The notes beneath the pieces were generated by a model. The model ran no database searches. It worked only from the letters and a program-made list of their open reading frames with translations, and was not told where the DNA came from. The translations under genes and the position numbers were made by a program. Positions 12,459 through 22,460 of a stretch of DNA of 64,000 nt are shown here, in pieces. The stretch comes from Liolophura sinensis. Taxonomy: Eukaryota; Mollusca; Polyplacophora; Chitonida; Chitonidae. The stretch spans positions 18,841,808 through 18,905,807 of the forward strand of contig NC_088301.1 of assembly GCF_032854445.1 (NCBI RefSeq), in the 5' to 3' direction. Every line of letters starts with the position of its first letter. Within the stretch, counting starts at the first letter, position 1.

Positions 12459-12486
12459 TCCCCCCTCCCCCCCATCCCTCCCCCAA
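12459..12486 (-). promoter_or_regulatory. C-rich tract; G-quadruplex potential on minus strand
   Basis: CTCCCCCCTCCCCCCCATCC followed by CTCCCCC gives four or more runs of at least three G on the minus strand with short loops. It lies inside the predicted first intron of gene 1, about 430 bp before the acceptor. Regulatory function is inference. Confidence 0.4.
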
Positions 12487-12941
12487 GATTTAGATAATAA
12501 AGACTCGTTGGCAGAATGGGTTAATGCCATGGCTGATAATTTGCAAACTACGCAGAGAGTGTCGTATGGGGATAGGGATTGGCAGAGAACAGCGCACAGT
12601 TTCACTATTACCAGAAAACATCATATACACTTGCAGAGAGTGATGAAAGCAAATGTTCTCATATCTCGTTTGAACGTCTTTTTGTTTCATCTTGGTTATT
12701 TAAAGTTATACACCCGCGTAAACAACTCTTCTGTCAGCAGCAACAAATATTCACGTTACATCTACCGTGATAAAGACGACAAAGTGATAAAGGTAAGATT
12801 AGCTATAGTAAATTAACGACGTTGTGTTCTTGAAAAACTTCACCTTAAATTCAATTCATAAAATGGTGACCGTCGAATGATAGCATTGTATTGTTTTATA
12901 TCTTGCTTGCAGGAGATTTTCGCGTCATAAAAAACACCACA

Positions 12942-13854
12942 ATGTTGACGGCTATCCTCGTGTGCGTCTTGTCTACGTCACTGATGACGTCAGCTGAGCC
13001 CCTCAGGAAGAAGCGCCAAACTGGCCCAATGGGAGGAGGAGGCGTGGGGGGTATGGGTGGCATGGGTGGCATGGGAGGCATGGGAGGCATGGGAGGCATG
13101 GGTCCTTTGGGAAGTTTCTACTACAACTATATGGAGGGTAAGTACTTTGCTGTCTTTCACGCTTTTTTGTTTTCATTTTTTTATCTCTTGAGTTTTTATT
13201 TAACTTCGTGTTATTGTCTAAATATTAACATTTTTATGCTGATATGAAAATGCATGCATATATATGTATATGTTGTATGTTAATTATTTTTTTACGTCAA
13301 AATAAGAGTTATATATTATGGTCACAGAAATTCCAATTCACCTGTAATCTTACCTGGCCGCACTTTGGTGATTTCATTGGTGTTAACTGCACTGATATTG
13401 CACAGGCTGTGGCATCAACTCAGGATGTCACTTCGATACCAGAACTGGCACCGTTTTTTTTTTTTTTTGGTTTTTTTTCGTAGTGAAGAGTAACTGTAAG
13501 TATTTTAGCGAGACGTACAGGTATTTTTCTGACTTTATTCGTAATTTCTTTGTAAGTGTTAATTGCGCCATAAATGGTTATAAAATATTGTACTTGTAAA
13601 TGTTTTGTCCATATTCAGGTGATTTTGTGTCGGGTCGCTGTGGGCCGAAAACTCCCAGAGAGTGGAGTTACGTGATGGCACACGAAGCCCTAGAGCTTAT
13701 GGTTGGACCCAAGCCTTGTTTCTGTGTGCTGCCAGGCGAATGCGAATCAACCCCAGTGCCCTCAGGGCACTCCGATTGCAACGGTTCGACTGCACCTCCC
13801 ATGATGCCATTCGGATATGTGTGCTGTTGTGGGTACACTCTAAACAAAAAGTAA
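12942..13854 (+). CDS. Gene 1: small secreted Gly-Met/Cys-rich protein (two coding exons)
   Basis: Coding exons 12942-13137 and 13619-13854; predicted protein 143 residues. The start ATG has A at -3 and follows an acceptor at 12911-12912; the signal peptide begins exactly there. Residues 1-18 form a signal peptide ending T-S-A; residues 22-25 are RKKR followed by Q, a furin-type site. Residues 29-54 are a (GGM)n repeat built on a 9-bp unit, then GSFYYNYMEG. Donor GGTAAGT at 13138, acceptor ATATTCAG at 13617-13618, phase 1, rejoining a Gly codon. Exon 2 gives one Cys at 73, then CFC at 99-101, C107, C119 and CCC at 134-136. I do not recognise the family. It looks extracellular, perhaps a shell, byssus or other matrix protein (inference). 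The Cys framework, furin site and intron phase match gene 2. Confidence 0.75.
13048..13102 (+). repeat. Coding 9-bp minisatellite (GGM repeat)
   Basis: About six units of GGTGGCATG/GGAGGCATG inside exon 1 of gene 1. Third-base changes preserve G-G-M in most units, which argues for selection on the protein. The repeat is a likely site of length polymorphism. Confidence 0.7.
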
Positions 13855-13968
13855 ACATTTGACTATTCTGGAACTGTCAGAAAAAAAGCGGAACTTGGGC
13901 CATGGCAAATGGCAGAACAAGTTTCTGGTTAAATCCTACCGCCCAACCCGCCACGAACCCACCATGAG

Positions 13969-14300
13969 GCTATTACCGGGGATTTTTGACTGAAAATCCA
14001 TATTCGCTGATCAAATCCAATTTTCTGTATTTACCGAGAATAGTTTAAATTATTGCCTCTGAGAAAATATCAGACTCGTACTTGTACTATTTATGGTGAT
14101 GAAATGATTCTAAATTTTGAAGGCGTTATAGGACTTTTAAGAACCTTATTACCAATTTTAAACGATAACACGTGCACTGACGAATCTGATATTTTGTTGA
14201 AGAAGTAATTACTTTACTATTCTAAAATAATATTAAAAATTCGATTGGGATTATGCTAAAAGTTATTTTTGCCCCAAATCCCCGGTATAGCCTCTTTAAC
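13969..14300. mobile_element. MITE-3 copy A, foldback element in gene 1 3' UTR
   Basis: Left end GAGGCTATTACCGGGGATTT is mirrored by right end AAATCCCCGGTATAGCCTC. The internal segment ACTTGTACTATTTATGGTGA recurs in reverse complement at about 17205, inside copy B. About 330 bp, no coding capacity. Confidence 0.65.
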
Positions 14301-14733
14301 TGCATTCATGCTTTCTTGTTATGAAAGATTGTTGAGTTAAACTGATATGAACAAAGGCAATCACTCAGTACATGTCTTCCTACTTTCGTCACTAAAATTA
14401 TATTTCCACTGTATTAAGTGTGTACATATGTTTGAAGATAATAACAAACACGAGACTGTAGATTCCTCGTACTGAAAAGAATTGTAGTTCAAACAAAGAT
14501 ATAGCTCAAAGCTGAGTTTTGTGTATTGTATTCTGTAATTTAGTTTTTCTGAGTTTTATTTTTTTTTTTTATTTTTTTTTTTTTACAAACCTCCCTCTAA
14601 CTGGACTCAAGAACTATTCATCATGCAGTATTTAGTTTTAGATTCCTTGTGCACATATTCGCTGGCTGACAGCACAGTCGATCGTTGTATATTCTATATC
14701 AGTATTTAAACAAGTCCGCAGGTCGGATCAGTC

Positions 14734-14739
14734 AATAAA
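14734..14739 (+). terminator. Polyadenylation signal, probably gene 1
   Basis: AATAAA followed within 40 bp by a GT/T-rich stretch (CATGTTTGTCCCTTTTTCAT). Confidence 0.5.
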
Positions 14740-14895
14740 TTATGTTATCACATTCCATGTTTGTCCCTTTTTCATGAGTTTGTGATGTCCAAGGTCGGAA
14801 TTGAACCCACATTTGGCCTCGTGAATAGAAGTTTCGCACCTTACTTAGTTACTGAGCTGAAACTCACCATTTCCATACGGCATAGTCCTAAAAAC

Positions 14896-15022
14896 CAAGC
14901 CGGCTCGGCGCAATGACCCAGGAGCCTCACACCAACGCGGTGGCTGTGAGTTCAAGTCCACCTCACGTCGGCTTCCTCTCCAGCTGTACGTGGGAAGGTC
15001 TGCCAGCAGCGTGCGGACTATT
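14896..15022 (+). mobile_element. SINE-1 copy, head half only
   Basis: CGGCTCGGCGCAATGACCCA, GGAGCCTCACACCAACGCGG, GTGAGTTCAAGTCCACC and TGTACGTGGGAAGGTCTGCC. It breaks off just after GCCAGCAGCGTGCGGAC. Confidence 0.7.
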
Positions 15023-15940
15023 TTTTTAAAAAAATTCCTGAAGGTTTTTATTATAGCTCTCTTACAGACAAGCCGATGGACAAAGAGCGACAGAATATAA
15101 AATTAGTAAAAACCAAAACGAGGCAATATTGCAGATTTCCGTTGAATTGGTGGGTACCTCAGGCAGAGAGTAACTATTAGCAGCCATTGTAAAGATGGTG
15201 GAATGCTACAGGCCTAACCCGAATGACAGTGAAAGACATGGTATTATTTAAAAAGGCGTTATTCTCTCTGCAATGTTAGCCAAGGATCCGTGTGAAGCTC
15301 ATGGTCTATGAGACATTCCATCCGTGTAGGAAAGCAACAGTACTTATTCAACGGAAAGGTGGTTAACGTGCTTGCTTGTCAACAGACCTTTCCAAGCTGT
15401 CAATGAACAACACGCAATTGACCAATCATGAGCAGTTTTGTTGCAAATAGATCAACAGTATTGGTTACACATTGGTTACATATGTTCGATCTTTCTTTGA
15501 CATCACAATTGCTTTCACTGGGTTGTCACTAGAAGAAGTGGTGGGGCATCGGGTCCATCCATTGCTAGGTCACTTGGTTCAGGACCATTATTAAGGAAAT
15601 TCCCTGCTTCCATAGTTCCCGCGGTCCTGGCGGCAATAAGATTTCGGTGGTGCACTCTCTTGTCGGCGCTTTCTCTGGGGTCTACTTACCACCCACCGCT
15701 ATGACATTTGTCACACCTTTTTCCCAATATAACCTGCCAACTATGGTTGCTTTACTTTAAACATGTCAGTTACCCCCACCCATAAAATGTTGGTCCACAT
15801 CACATAAGTGAAAAATTCTTGAGCAGGGCGTTAAACATCGACACCAACAAACCAAGCATCCATCAACAACATTTTGGTCATATCAAAACGTCGTGATCAA
15901 GAGGAATTTGCAAAATACTGGTAGGCAATTACGGTATCGC
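15023..15940. other. Intergenic; faint SINE-1-like tail near 15790-15850
   Basis: The only suggestive segment is ATAAGTGAAAAATTCTTGAG followed by CAGGGCGTTAAACATCGAC, a diverged SINE tail. No gene supported. Confidence 0.35.
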
Positions 15941-15944
15941 TATA

Positions 15945-16206
15945 ATGTGACTGGCTGCGGTGTTGCTCCTGGTGTCTTTGGCATGGCTCTCCATGTGGCA
16001 ATGGGTCGTGTCAGGTGTCTTAGACATGGTGGTCCAGCCAGGCGTAGCGTCCGGTATCTTCAGAATGACATTCCAGTGAGGTGTTGTGTGTGGCGTCTTC
16101 CAACATGGCGTTCCAATGAAGCGTAATGTCAGATGTGTTCGGCATGGCATTCCAGAGAGGCGTCGTGTCAGGTGTCTTCGGCATGGTGTTCCAGTGAGGC
16201 AGCACT
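15945..16206 (-). repeat. R-40 tandem array (about 40-bp unit)
   Basis: About six imperfect units with consensus GTGTCTTCGGCATGGCGTTC then CAGTGAGGCGTCGTGTCAG. The last unit ends TTCCAGTGAGGCAGC, the reverse complement of the dispersed motif at 1605, 2870 and 42886. Related single blocks with ATGCCGAAGACAC lie at 16430-16530 and 63040-63140. The antiparallel frames here are repeat translations. Confidence 0.65.
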
Positions 16207-16429
16207 ATATGTCGACATTGGATCAGGACTGCTATACAAGGTGACCCCGTCTTAATATGACCGAAATAATAATGAACAAAATAGACGCAGTTGTTTTAAA
16301 CTGAGGAAGTTGTTTAAAACTTCCTGTTTACCCTTGTGGTGTTTTATGGGCGGTGCTATATGGATTATTAGAACACAATATACGATTGTCAATACGAGAT
16401 ATACAATTTTGTGGTAATAATTAGGTGTG

Positions 16430-16530
16430 TGTGCTTATACTGTGTCTTCTTGTGGAAGGGCGAGTTCACGTCGCCAAAATGCTGCCGCCACTGAATCATC
16501 ATGCCGAAGACACCAGTCATATTATACTCA
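16430..16530 (+). repeat. R-40-related element end
   Basis: TACTGTGTCTTCTTGTGGAA, GGGCGAGTTCACGTCGCC, TGCTGCCGCCACTGAATCAT and ATGCCGAAGACACCAG align block by block with 63040-63140. Two separate copies therefore share this longer flank, indicating a mobile family larger than the 40-bp unit. Confidence 0.55.
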
Positions 16531-16654
16531 TACCGGGCCAACCAGTCCTGTTGTTTTGCCCCTTGTGCTGATTGCCCAGAGAGGCAGCAACAGGTACCAT
16601 TTGTAAATTCCGATGTGACACCAGGTCTCCCCGGTGAACTGAAATAAAAAGGTT

Positions 16655-16699
16655 TACAAAAAGAGTACGGCGCAAAACACCAATCAAATAAATAAATAA
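16655..16699 (+). mobile_element. SINE-1 3' tail fragment
   Basis: AGAGTACGGCGCAAAACACC followed by AATCAAATAAATAAATAAG; only the tail is present. Confidence 0.7.
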
Positions 16700-16989
16700 G
16701 CTGGGGAAAGAGCCAGTCAATTTGAGAGCTAGGACTTGCGTTACTATTACTGCTATGCAAAACCATTAAAACTTGTCCAAAAACTCGTTGTGAACGTTAT
16801 CATGATCATGACGTTGCACAATTATACTTGTCGAGGCAGAGAAACATTTACCGAATCACAGAGATATAACTAGGAGGAAATTCCATTGATTTTTTATTGA
16901 TGAAACTTTGGCAGACAATATAACTGTTTTAAAAATCAACACGTCCAAACCAAGTTATCCCCCTTGAACGTCTTGCCGTTATAAATTAT

Positions 16990-17323
16990 AAACGCTATAC
17001 CGGAGACTTTGCGCAAAATATCCATCAGCGCAAATCCAATGGAATTTTAGCTATTATTTCAGAGTAGTCCAATATAAAACCTTTCACAAAATATCAGCCT
17101 CGTCTGTGCGCGTTCTACTGTTCAACATCGGTAATAAATCTCCCATGATTTATAAAGTGGGTGGTATTATAACTTGTTATAACTTGAGAATCATTTTAGC
17201 ACTATAAATAGTACAGATATGAGTCTCCTATATACTGAAGGGCAATAATTTGCGAATACAGACAATTTGATTTAATTAGTAAATATGGATTTTTGTCCCA
17301 AAACTTCCGTATTGCCTCTTAAA
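16990..17323. mobile_element. MITE-3 copy B
   Basis: Left end ACGCTATACCGGAGACTTTG and right end CAAAACTTCCGTATTGCCTC resemble the ends of copy A. The internal ACTATAAATAGTACAGATAT is copy A's middle in reverse complement, so the two copies are oppositely oriented. Confidence 0.55.
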
Positions 17324-18100
17324 CATTCACCGAGTTCCTCAGTGGCTCAGAGGGTTAAACCACTGGCTCAATGTTGTTACTGTAGCGAGAAGGGATAATC
17401 ATAAATCTTATATAACATCCCATTATATTTAGCTATACATGATCAAACCTTTGCACACCAGACTTATTTCAGTTTGTTTGGGTGCTTGTTTTCTTGGGGT
17501 TTTCGGGGTAAGCTCCTAATTCAACACAGGAATTATATATAATGTATGTATATAATATATATGTATAGAATTATTTATTTATTTGATTTAAATATTGTAT
17601 TGTATTTTTTTTTATTTTACCGGGTCATTGTCTGAAATACAGTTTCCCCTTTGTGTACGTTATAGCCTGCGCTGTAATTCAGTCGAGCATTCTCGAGGCT
17701 TCGGCGTTCATGAATTTAGTGTCATTGTACACAGGGTATACATTCTGGAAATATGTGTCGGTGTTGTAAACATGTTTACGATCAAACCATACAGAATTTT
17801 CTGTACGTTAGTCTATAAATATGAGCGACGGCGCTGTGAAGCTCGTAGTCATTTACTACGAAGTCCACTTGACAGCAGTCATATACTGTCCATTTGAGAG
17901 TGGTCATTTACTGTGTCATCCACTGTGAAGGAGTTTGCTGGGTTTGGAGATGTCGGCTTTCACGCCTTTCGACATTCGTACTCCATTTTCTGTACAGAGT
18001 ACTTTGTGAGCTTACGTTTCGCCACTTGCTATTTTTTAAGACATTACTTTGGAGCTTGTATCGCTCATTGTCTCTTTATTTCGTTCCAGTTTACCCTGTA
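17324..18100. other. Intergenic; TATA-like site, possible LTR or promoter
   Basis: TCTATAAATATGAGCGACGG near 17812 is a good TATA-like box, followed by repeated TCATTTACTG/GTCATATACTGTCC phrases. It could be a solo LTR or an orphan promoter. No terminal TG...CA pair or downstream coding exon was identified. Confidence 0.25.
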
Positions 18101-18101
18101 G

Positions 18102-18406
18102 GGGAGTGAGTGCTTGGAGTTTTACGTCGTGCTCAACAATTTTTCAGTCATATGACGACGAAGGAATCCTTAGGGTGGGATTTCCAACACTCTTTTATAT
18201 AGTGCTGTTTCACTGAGACGACTTACCGAAGGCAAGTAAGCCTGATACGGGTCAACCAGTCGTTGCACTATTCCCTTCATGCCAAACGCCAATCGAGGAA
18301 GTTAACAACTTTTTCTTTTAAAGTCTTAGGTGTGACTCGACCCAGGATTAACCCTGGATCTACCGCTCTAAAAGCGGACGCTCTGCCAACTGTGCTATCC
18401 GGGCCG
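18102..18406 (-). mobile_element. SINE-2 copy 1, tRNA-Lys-derived, with TSD
   Basis: The tRNA-like head is on the minus strand at 18404-18329 (GCCCGGATAGC..., anticodon loop CTTTTAG giving TTT, B-box-like GGGTCGAGTC). The 3' tail at the left reads GAGTGAGTGCTTGGAGTTTT in plus sense. Flanks carry a 13-bp target duplication, GTTTAC(C/T)CTGTAG, at 18089-18101 and 18407-18419 with one mismatch. It is not a functional tRNA gene: the D- and T-arm pairing is decayed. The plus-strand frame starting 18263 is a by-product. Confidence 0.8.
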
Positions 18407-18590
18407 GTTTACTCTGTAGATTTCCTAGGATTGAAATATACATCGCCAGCTCGGCATCACAGCCGCTACTGTCAACCCATCCGCCCTGAGAAAAATCACA
18501 CTTTCACAGACAATCGTGGACCAATCATCTTCGGCGTGCCCTTGTCACTTATCGGACTTTATCCTTCGATTGGAGAATTCCTCTTATAGT

Positions 18591-19330
18591 GTATTTCTTT
18601 TAGAAAGTCGCCTATTTTCAGCTGCCTGTAAAATGTCATACTCGCTACCAAACTTCCTTTTAGTCAGTGACATGTAACAACATAAGCTGTACACACTGAT
18701 ATGTTTGAAGTTACCATTATAGCATGGAAATAAAGTTAGAAAACTTTTCCTAATTTATGATGTTAAGACTCCATAAGAACCCATGGCCTCGAGTGACGTC
18801 ATAATTGTTAAAAAACCAGTGGCATGCTGGATATTGGGCGGAGTTCAACATGTTCTGAGGGAGGGCAACATCGGTTTTTCTAAACTGCTATCAATCTTAC
18901 TGTAAATCATGTTTCTGCCTCTGCTATATTGAAATTGTTTACACGTTTTAGTATAACAAAACCTTAATACATGAATATAATTTAATCTGTTGTAGTATAT
19001 TATTATGGTTTTAAAACTCGATGTTAGACAATTTTGTGAAAAACAATGTAGTCTATTCGCTGAGAGCATAGTGCAGGATGTGTTCTGCGTAGAGTTTGTT
19101 CTTACGGCAAATTACTCTCCACGCCCATTCCCCATCATGCCACTGGTTTTTGAATAATTATGACCCGAAGAAATGAGTTCTTGGTGTTGAAACCAAGCTT
19201 ATTTAGTTAAACATTATGCATTAGAAAAAGTGTTCTAATTTGATTTTCTTTGCAAGACTATGAACTTCCAACATATTCATGTGTAGAGCTTGTGTTGCTA
19301 CGTGTCACTAACTAAAGGGAAGTTTACACT
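18591..19330. mobile_element. MITE-1 copy B
   Basis: Left end TAGTGTATTTCTTTTAGAAA is the clearest terminus of the family. Arms include CTGCCTGTAAAATGTCATAC, GAGTGACGTCATAATTG and GTGGCATGCTGGATATTGGG at left, with CCCATTCCCCATCATGCCAC and GTTGCTACGTGTCACTAAC at right. The outermost 60 bp or so of the right arm is missing. The central part (18860-19080) is shared with copy C. Confidence 0.75.
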
Positions 19331-19975
19331 TTATTGTATATTTGGACAACAATTCCTGAAAAATAGTCATTTGGGCAACCATTCTTAATAAACTGATATA
19401 TTTGCTCAAACTAAACATCTGTAAAACAAAAAGTTTTTCATTTTCCTCCTAAACCACTTAAAAATCAAAAAGCATAGACAAATAATTAATCATCTATCAA
19501 ATAACAAATATACACAATTCACCGTGTATATCTGGTCACCCAAAAGTCAATGAGTCATCCAGGCGATCACAAATTTTCATACGATATTTTAGCTATTATA
19601 AGACCTTGTATTTAGTTGTTAATATGTTGCCCAAATGACAAATTTCTTTACATTTTAAGACAATGTTGTATAATGTATCAAAGTTATAAATATAGGATTC
19701 CCATAAACACCAAGAACCTTTGAAGAGAAATGTGTAAATTTTTAAATGCCCTGTGTAGATTTCCTAAAGCCACCACTTAATTGGAGTGGTTATCTACCCT
19801 TCTAGTAAAGATGTATTCCCAACTATGCCAATTTTCATATACATTTTAAGACAGTGTTGTATATATCAAAGTTGTTAGAAATATAGGATCCCCATAACTT
19901 ATATTCAAATTTAAGCTGGTTACCTAGATGACTCTTCTTACTTCAAAGCGGTCGCCCAAGTACACAATATATACT
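19331..19975. other. Intergenic AT-rich; repeated ATTTTAAGACA phrases
   Basis: CATTTTAAGACAATGTTGTA (about 19651) and CATTTTAAGACAGTGTTGTA (about 19842), each followed by ATCAAAGTT and a similar continuation, indicate an old duplication with a spacing of about 190 bp. No gene seen. Confidence 0.45.
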
Positions 19976-19979
19976 TTAT

Positions 19980-20225
19980 ACACAGTCATTCAGACGACCA
20001 TATATAAGAGAATGTCACATATGTCTGTTTTTGGCCGACCATTGTTTACACGGTGTCATTCAGACGACCGCATATAAAAGAATGTCGTATATGACCTCTT
20101 CTGGTCGACCAGTGTTTACACGGTGTCATTCAGACGACCATGTATAACACAGTGCTGTATATGTCTGCCTTTGGTCGACTAATGTTTAGACAGTGTCATT
20201 CAGACGACCACATATAATATGTCTC
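19980..20225 (+). repeat. 70-bp minisatellite
   Basis: CATTCAGACGACC begins at 19987, 20057, 20127 and 20197, an exact 70-bp period. Unit text includes TATATAAGAGAATGTCNNATATGTCT and GGTCGACCAGTGTTTACACGG. Three full units plus a partial fourth. Confidence 0.85.
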
Positions 20226-20496
20226 CCTCCTTACAAAAGTTGCCAAACATGTGAAATACGCCTGGCTAAGGTCGTAAAACTCCAATCAAATATATTAACG
20301 AGAAGTTATTATATGGTGAGGGTGCAATCCTCTGATCCAGAGAAATCTATAAGTTTTTGTATTTATTAATAATAATTTTCTGATGGTTAGTTAACGTCAT
20401 ACTAAAGGAAATTTCATAATATTTCAAAAAATCAACCTTTCGCAAGTAACTGACATATCACATATATCTGCCTTAAGGGCAATGGATTTTGATTTT

Positions 20497-20870
20497 TGAT
20501 TGCTGGTTAACATCAAACTCAAGAATATTTCAATTATTTAATGGCGGCCAGATTTTATTGGTGGAGGGAAGCAGAGTGGCCACGGTAAATCATCGACCTT
20601 TGGCGAGTAACTGGCAAACTCTCCACATCTGACATATGCTCATACGAGGAAACTTGTAACTCCTCCCGATACGAGTGTATCTCAGTGGTGGAAGGCTGGA
20701 TATGTGCAGTAAACTCTTCCTGTAACATCATATACAACTATTACCTGTTGACACCAAGGCCCCACAAACAACTGAAGAAGGGTAACATTGAAAGTTCCCT
20801 GTTCGAGAGTGGGATTGAACCCACGTCTGGTGTGACCTATGATTGAACACCAGTAACGAAAAATCAGGAA
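20497..20870 (-). mobile_element. SINE-3 copy 1
   Basis: Shares with 22046-22460 the blocks GGTAAATCATCGACCTTTGG/CGAGTAACTGG, TAACTCCTCCCGATACGAG, CAGTGGTGGAAGGCTGGATA, CACCAAGGCCCCACAAACAA and a head-side GAGTGGGATTGAACCCAC (a B-box on the minus strand). The tail, CATCAAACTCAAGAATATTT, resembles the SINE-1 tail. Confidence 0.7.
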
Positions 20871-20951
20871 TCGGACCATCACCAAAATGCAATGAATGGT
20901 ACTAATTGCCCATTCTTCATAGTGTCTAAAAATAGTTGAATCCACCTGGAG

Positions 20952-20960
20952 CGTATATAA
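20952..20960 (+). promoter_or_regulatory. Orphan TATA-like promoter motif
   Basis: GCGTATATAAGCCGTG is a strong TATA match. It is followed by about 800 bp with a 126-codon hydrophobic frame (21412-21792) that I do not recognise and that lacks a clear signal peptide or splice structure. An old LTR is an alternative. Confidence 0.3.
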
Positions 20961-22040
20961 GCCGTGTTTTCTGCGCAGAGAGGAGGTATTTTTGCTGCAT
21001 CCACTGGGAGCCAGGAGAGTGTGCGACGCTCTCGTATAGGGTCCATTATATTTATATGAGCTGGTGATGCCAGTTTCATTTGGGAGGACAGATTTTTATG
21101 CCGGCACCGTTTGTGTACCACAGTAGTACTGATGTCTGGTTTATGTGAATTTCTGCGGAAGTCACGTTTATTGGTGTTCGGATCTTTATTATGATTATAC
21201 AGTGTGGACTGTGTAATTTGTTTAACACGCTGACCTCACCTGACCGACAAGGTCGTCAAGGACTCTAAACTGAAGTTTTCAGTTTTGCAAAGGACGTTCG
21301 TTCTGCCACAAGGTGACATTACTCTACGTCTCTGAACGGCTCGTTTGTGAGCTTCTGCGGGAGCTGTGACTGATCTGAAGTGGATTATACCTCCATGCCT
21401 GTATTTACCCTGTGTTGTGCTCTGCGGGTGTGACGTCATTCAAAGGCTTGACTGTTCCAGTTCTGTGTACTGTGTTCGTGTTCGCTAACCTGGCGAAGTA
21501 CCTGATTGGGACAATTTGTGACTTGTGTGAATTGTGTGTTTATCCCATGGTCTTTACGTTGGATTTCCTGGAATACATTCCTTGGGACGCAAAGGTGAAC
21601 TGGAAACTTGTAAAGACCGGTAATACTGATGTGTATGTTGTTGTTGTTGAACTGTCTGTAAAACTGTACGTCTCATTTTTATATATAAAGCATTGTTTAC
21701 ATTGTAATATTGAGTCACTGAGTCTGTTTTCTGTTGCTGTTTTCAATACCGTAACAAATGTAAAACATAGCACACAATGTGTATCTTGTTGAACATAACT
21801 GCATTTATTGTCACTTTCATGATTCACAAAAACATAGGCATGGAGTGTGCACAAAGGTGATCCTAAACACATGTAACAATCATATTCAGTATGTGAAGGA
21901 AATCTTTTACATGTCCTCATTTAAAACATAATTTAGAATCAGTACTTTATGAGCCTTGATACACTTTTTAAGACAAAATGGGTTCTTCACGCATATTTAA
22001 CTTTAACATATATAAACACAGCACAATTTGGATCTTCATT
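20961..22040. other. Uncertain transcription unit or old LTR
   Basis: The stretch is more GC-balanced than its surroundings and carries GTGACGTCATTC at about 21430. The frame 21412-21792 encodes a Cys/Val/Leu-rich protein of 126 residues matching no family I know. I do not call a gene. Confidence 0.25.
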
Positions 22041-22045
22041 TGATT

Positions 22046-22460
22046 TGATTTTGATTGTTGCCTAAAGTCATACTCTAGAACATTCCACTGATATGATGAT
22101 GGCCGGATTTTACGGATGGAGAAAAGCTGGGTGCCCGCGGTAAACCACCGCAGTTTGGCGAGTTATTGGAGAACTCACCCACATGAGATATAACCTTGTA
22201 TAAAGAATCATATAACTCCTCCCGATGCGAACGTACATGTATGTCAGTGGTGGAAGGCTTGATATGTGAAACAGTCGATCTTCCTGTAACACTACACATG
22301 GGAGAACGCCCCCCTAGGCTTATCACCTATTGCCACCAAGACCCCACAAACAATGGAAACGGGGGAACCTCTGAAGTTCCGTGTCCGAGAATGGGATTGA
22401 AGCCACAACTCATGTGACCTATGATTGAAAGACTGGCGCCTTAACCAAGCAGCCTGGGCC
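22046..22460 (-). mobile_element. SINE-3 copy 2, fuller copy
   Basis: The head at the right in minus sense reads GGGCCCAGGCTGCTTGGTTA (A-box-like) and later GGCTTCAATCCCATTCTC (B-box-like). The body blocks match copy 1. The tail at the left begins TTTGATTTGATTTTGATTGT. About 400 bp. Confidence 0.7.

Larger units (their letters stand above)
10985..12912 (+). other. Predicted intron 1 of gene 1
   Basis: About 1.9 kb between donor GTACGT and acceptor CTTGCTTGCAG. It holds a short ACGGGAAAA tandem (11096-11134) and a C-rich tract (12459-12486). Open frames at 11641-11841 and 12384-12816 show no recognisable protein. Confidence 0.4.
13855..14760 (+). other. Predicted 3' UTR of gene 1
   Basis: From the stop codon to just past AATAAA at 14734-14739. 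It contains the foldback element MITE-3 copy A (13969-14300) and a poly-T tract at 14559-14583. The boundary is inferred from the first good polyadenylation signal. Confidence 0.4.

Noticed and set aside
12896-13099. MPPMPP-repeat minus frame
   Set aside because: Antisense shadow of the Gly-Met repeat of gene 1.
13244-13483. 79-codon frame inside intron 2 of gene 1 as an extra exon
   Set aside because: It begins in intron sequence, ends in a poly-T run, and the flanking exons already join in phase without it.
18329-18404. tRNA-Lys(TTT) gene on the minus strand
   Set aside because: It is the head of SINE-2 copy 1. The T-arm and acceptor pairing are degraded and the segment continues into a SINE body with target duplications.
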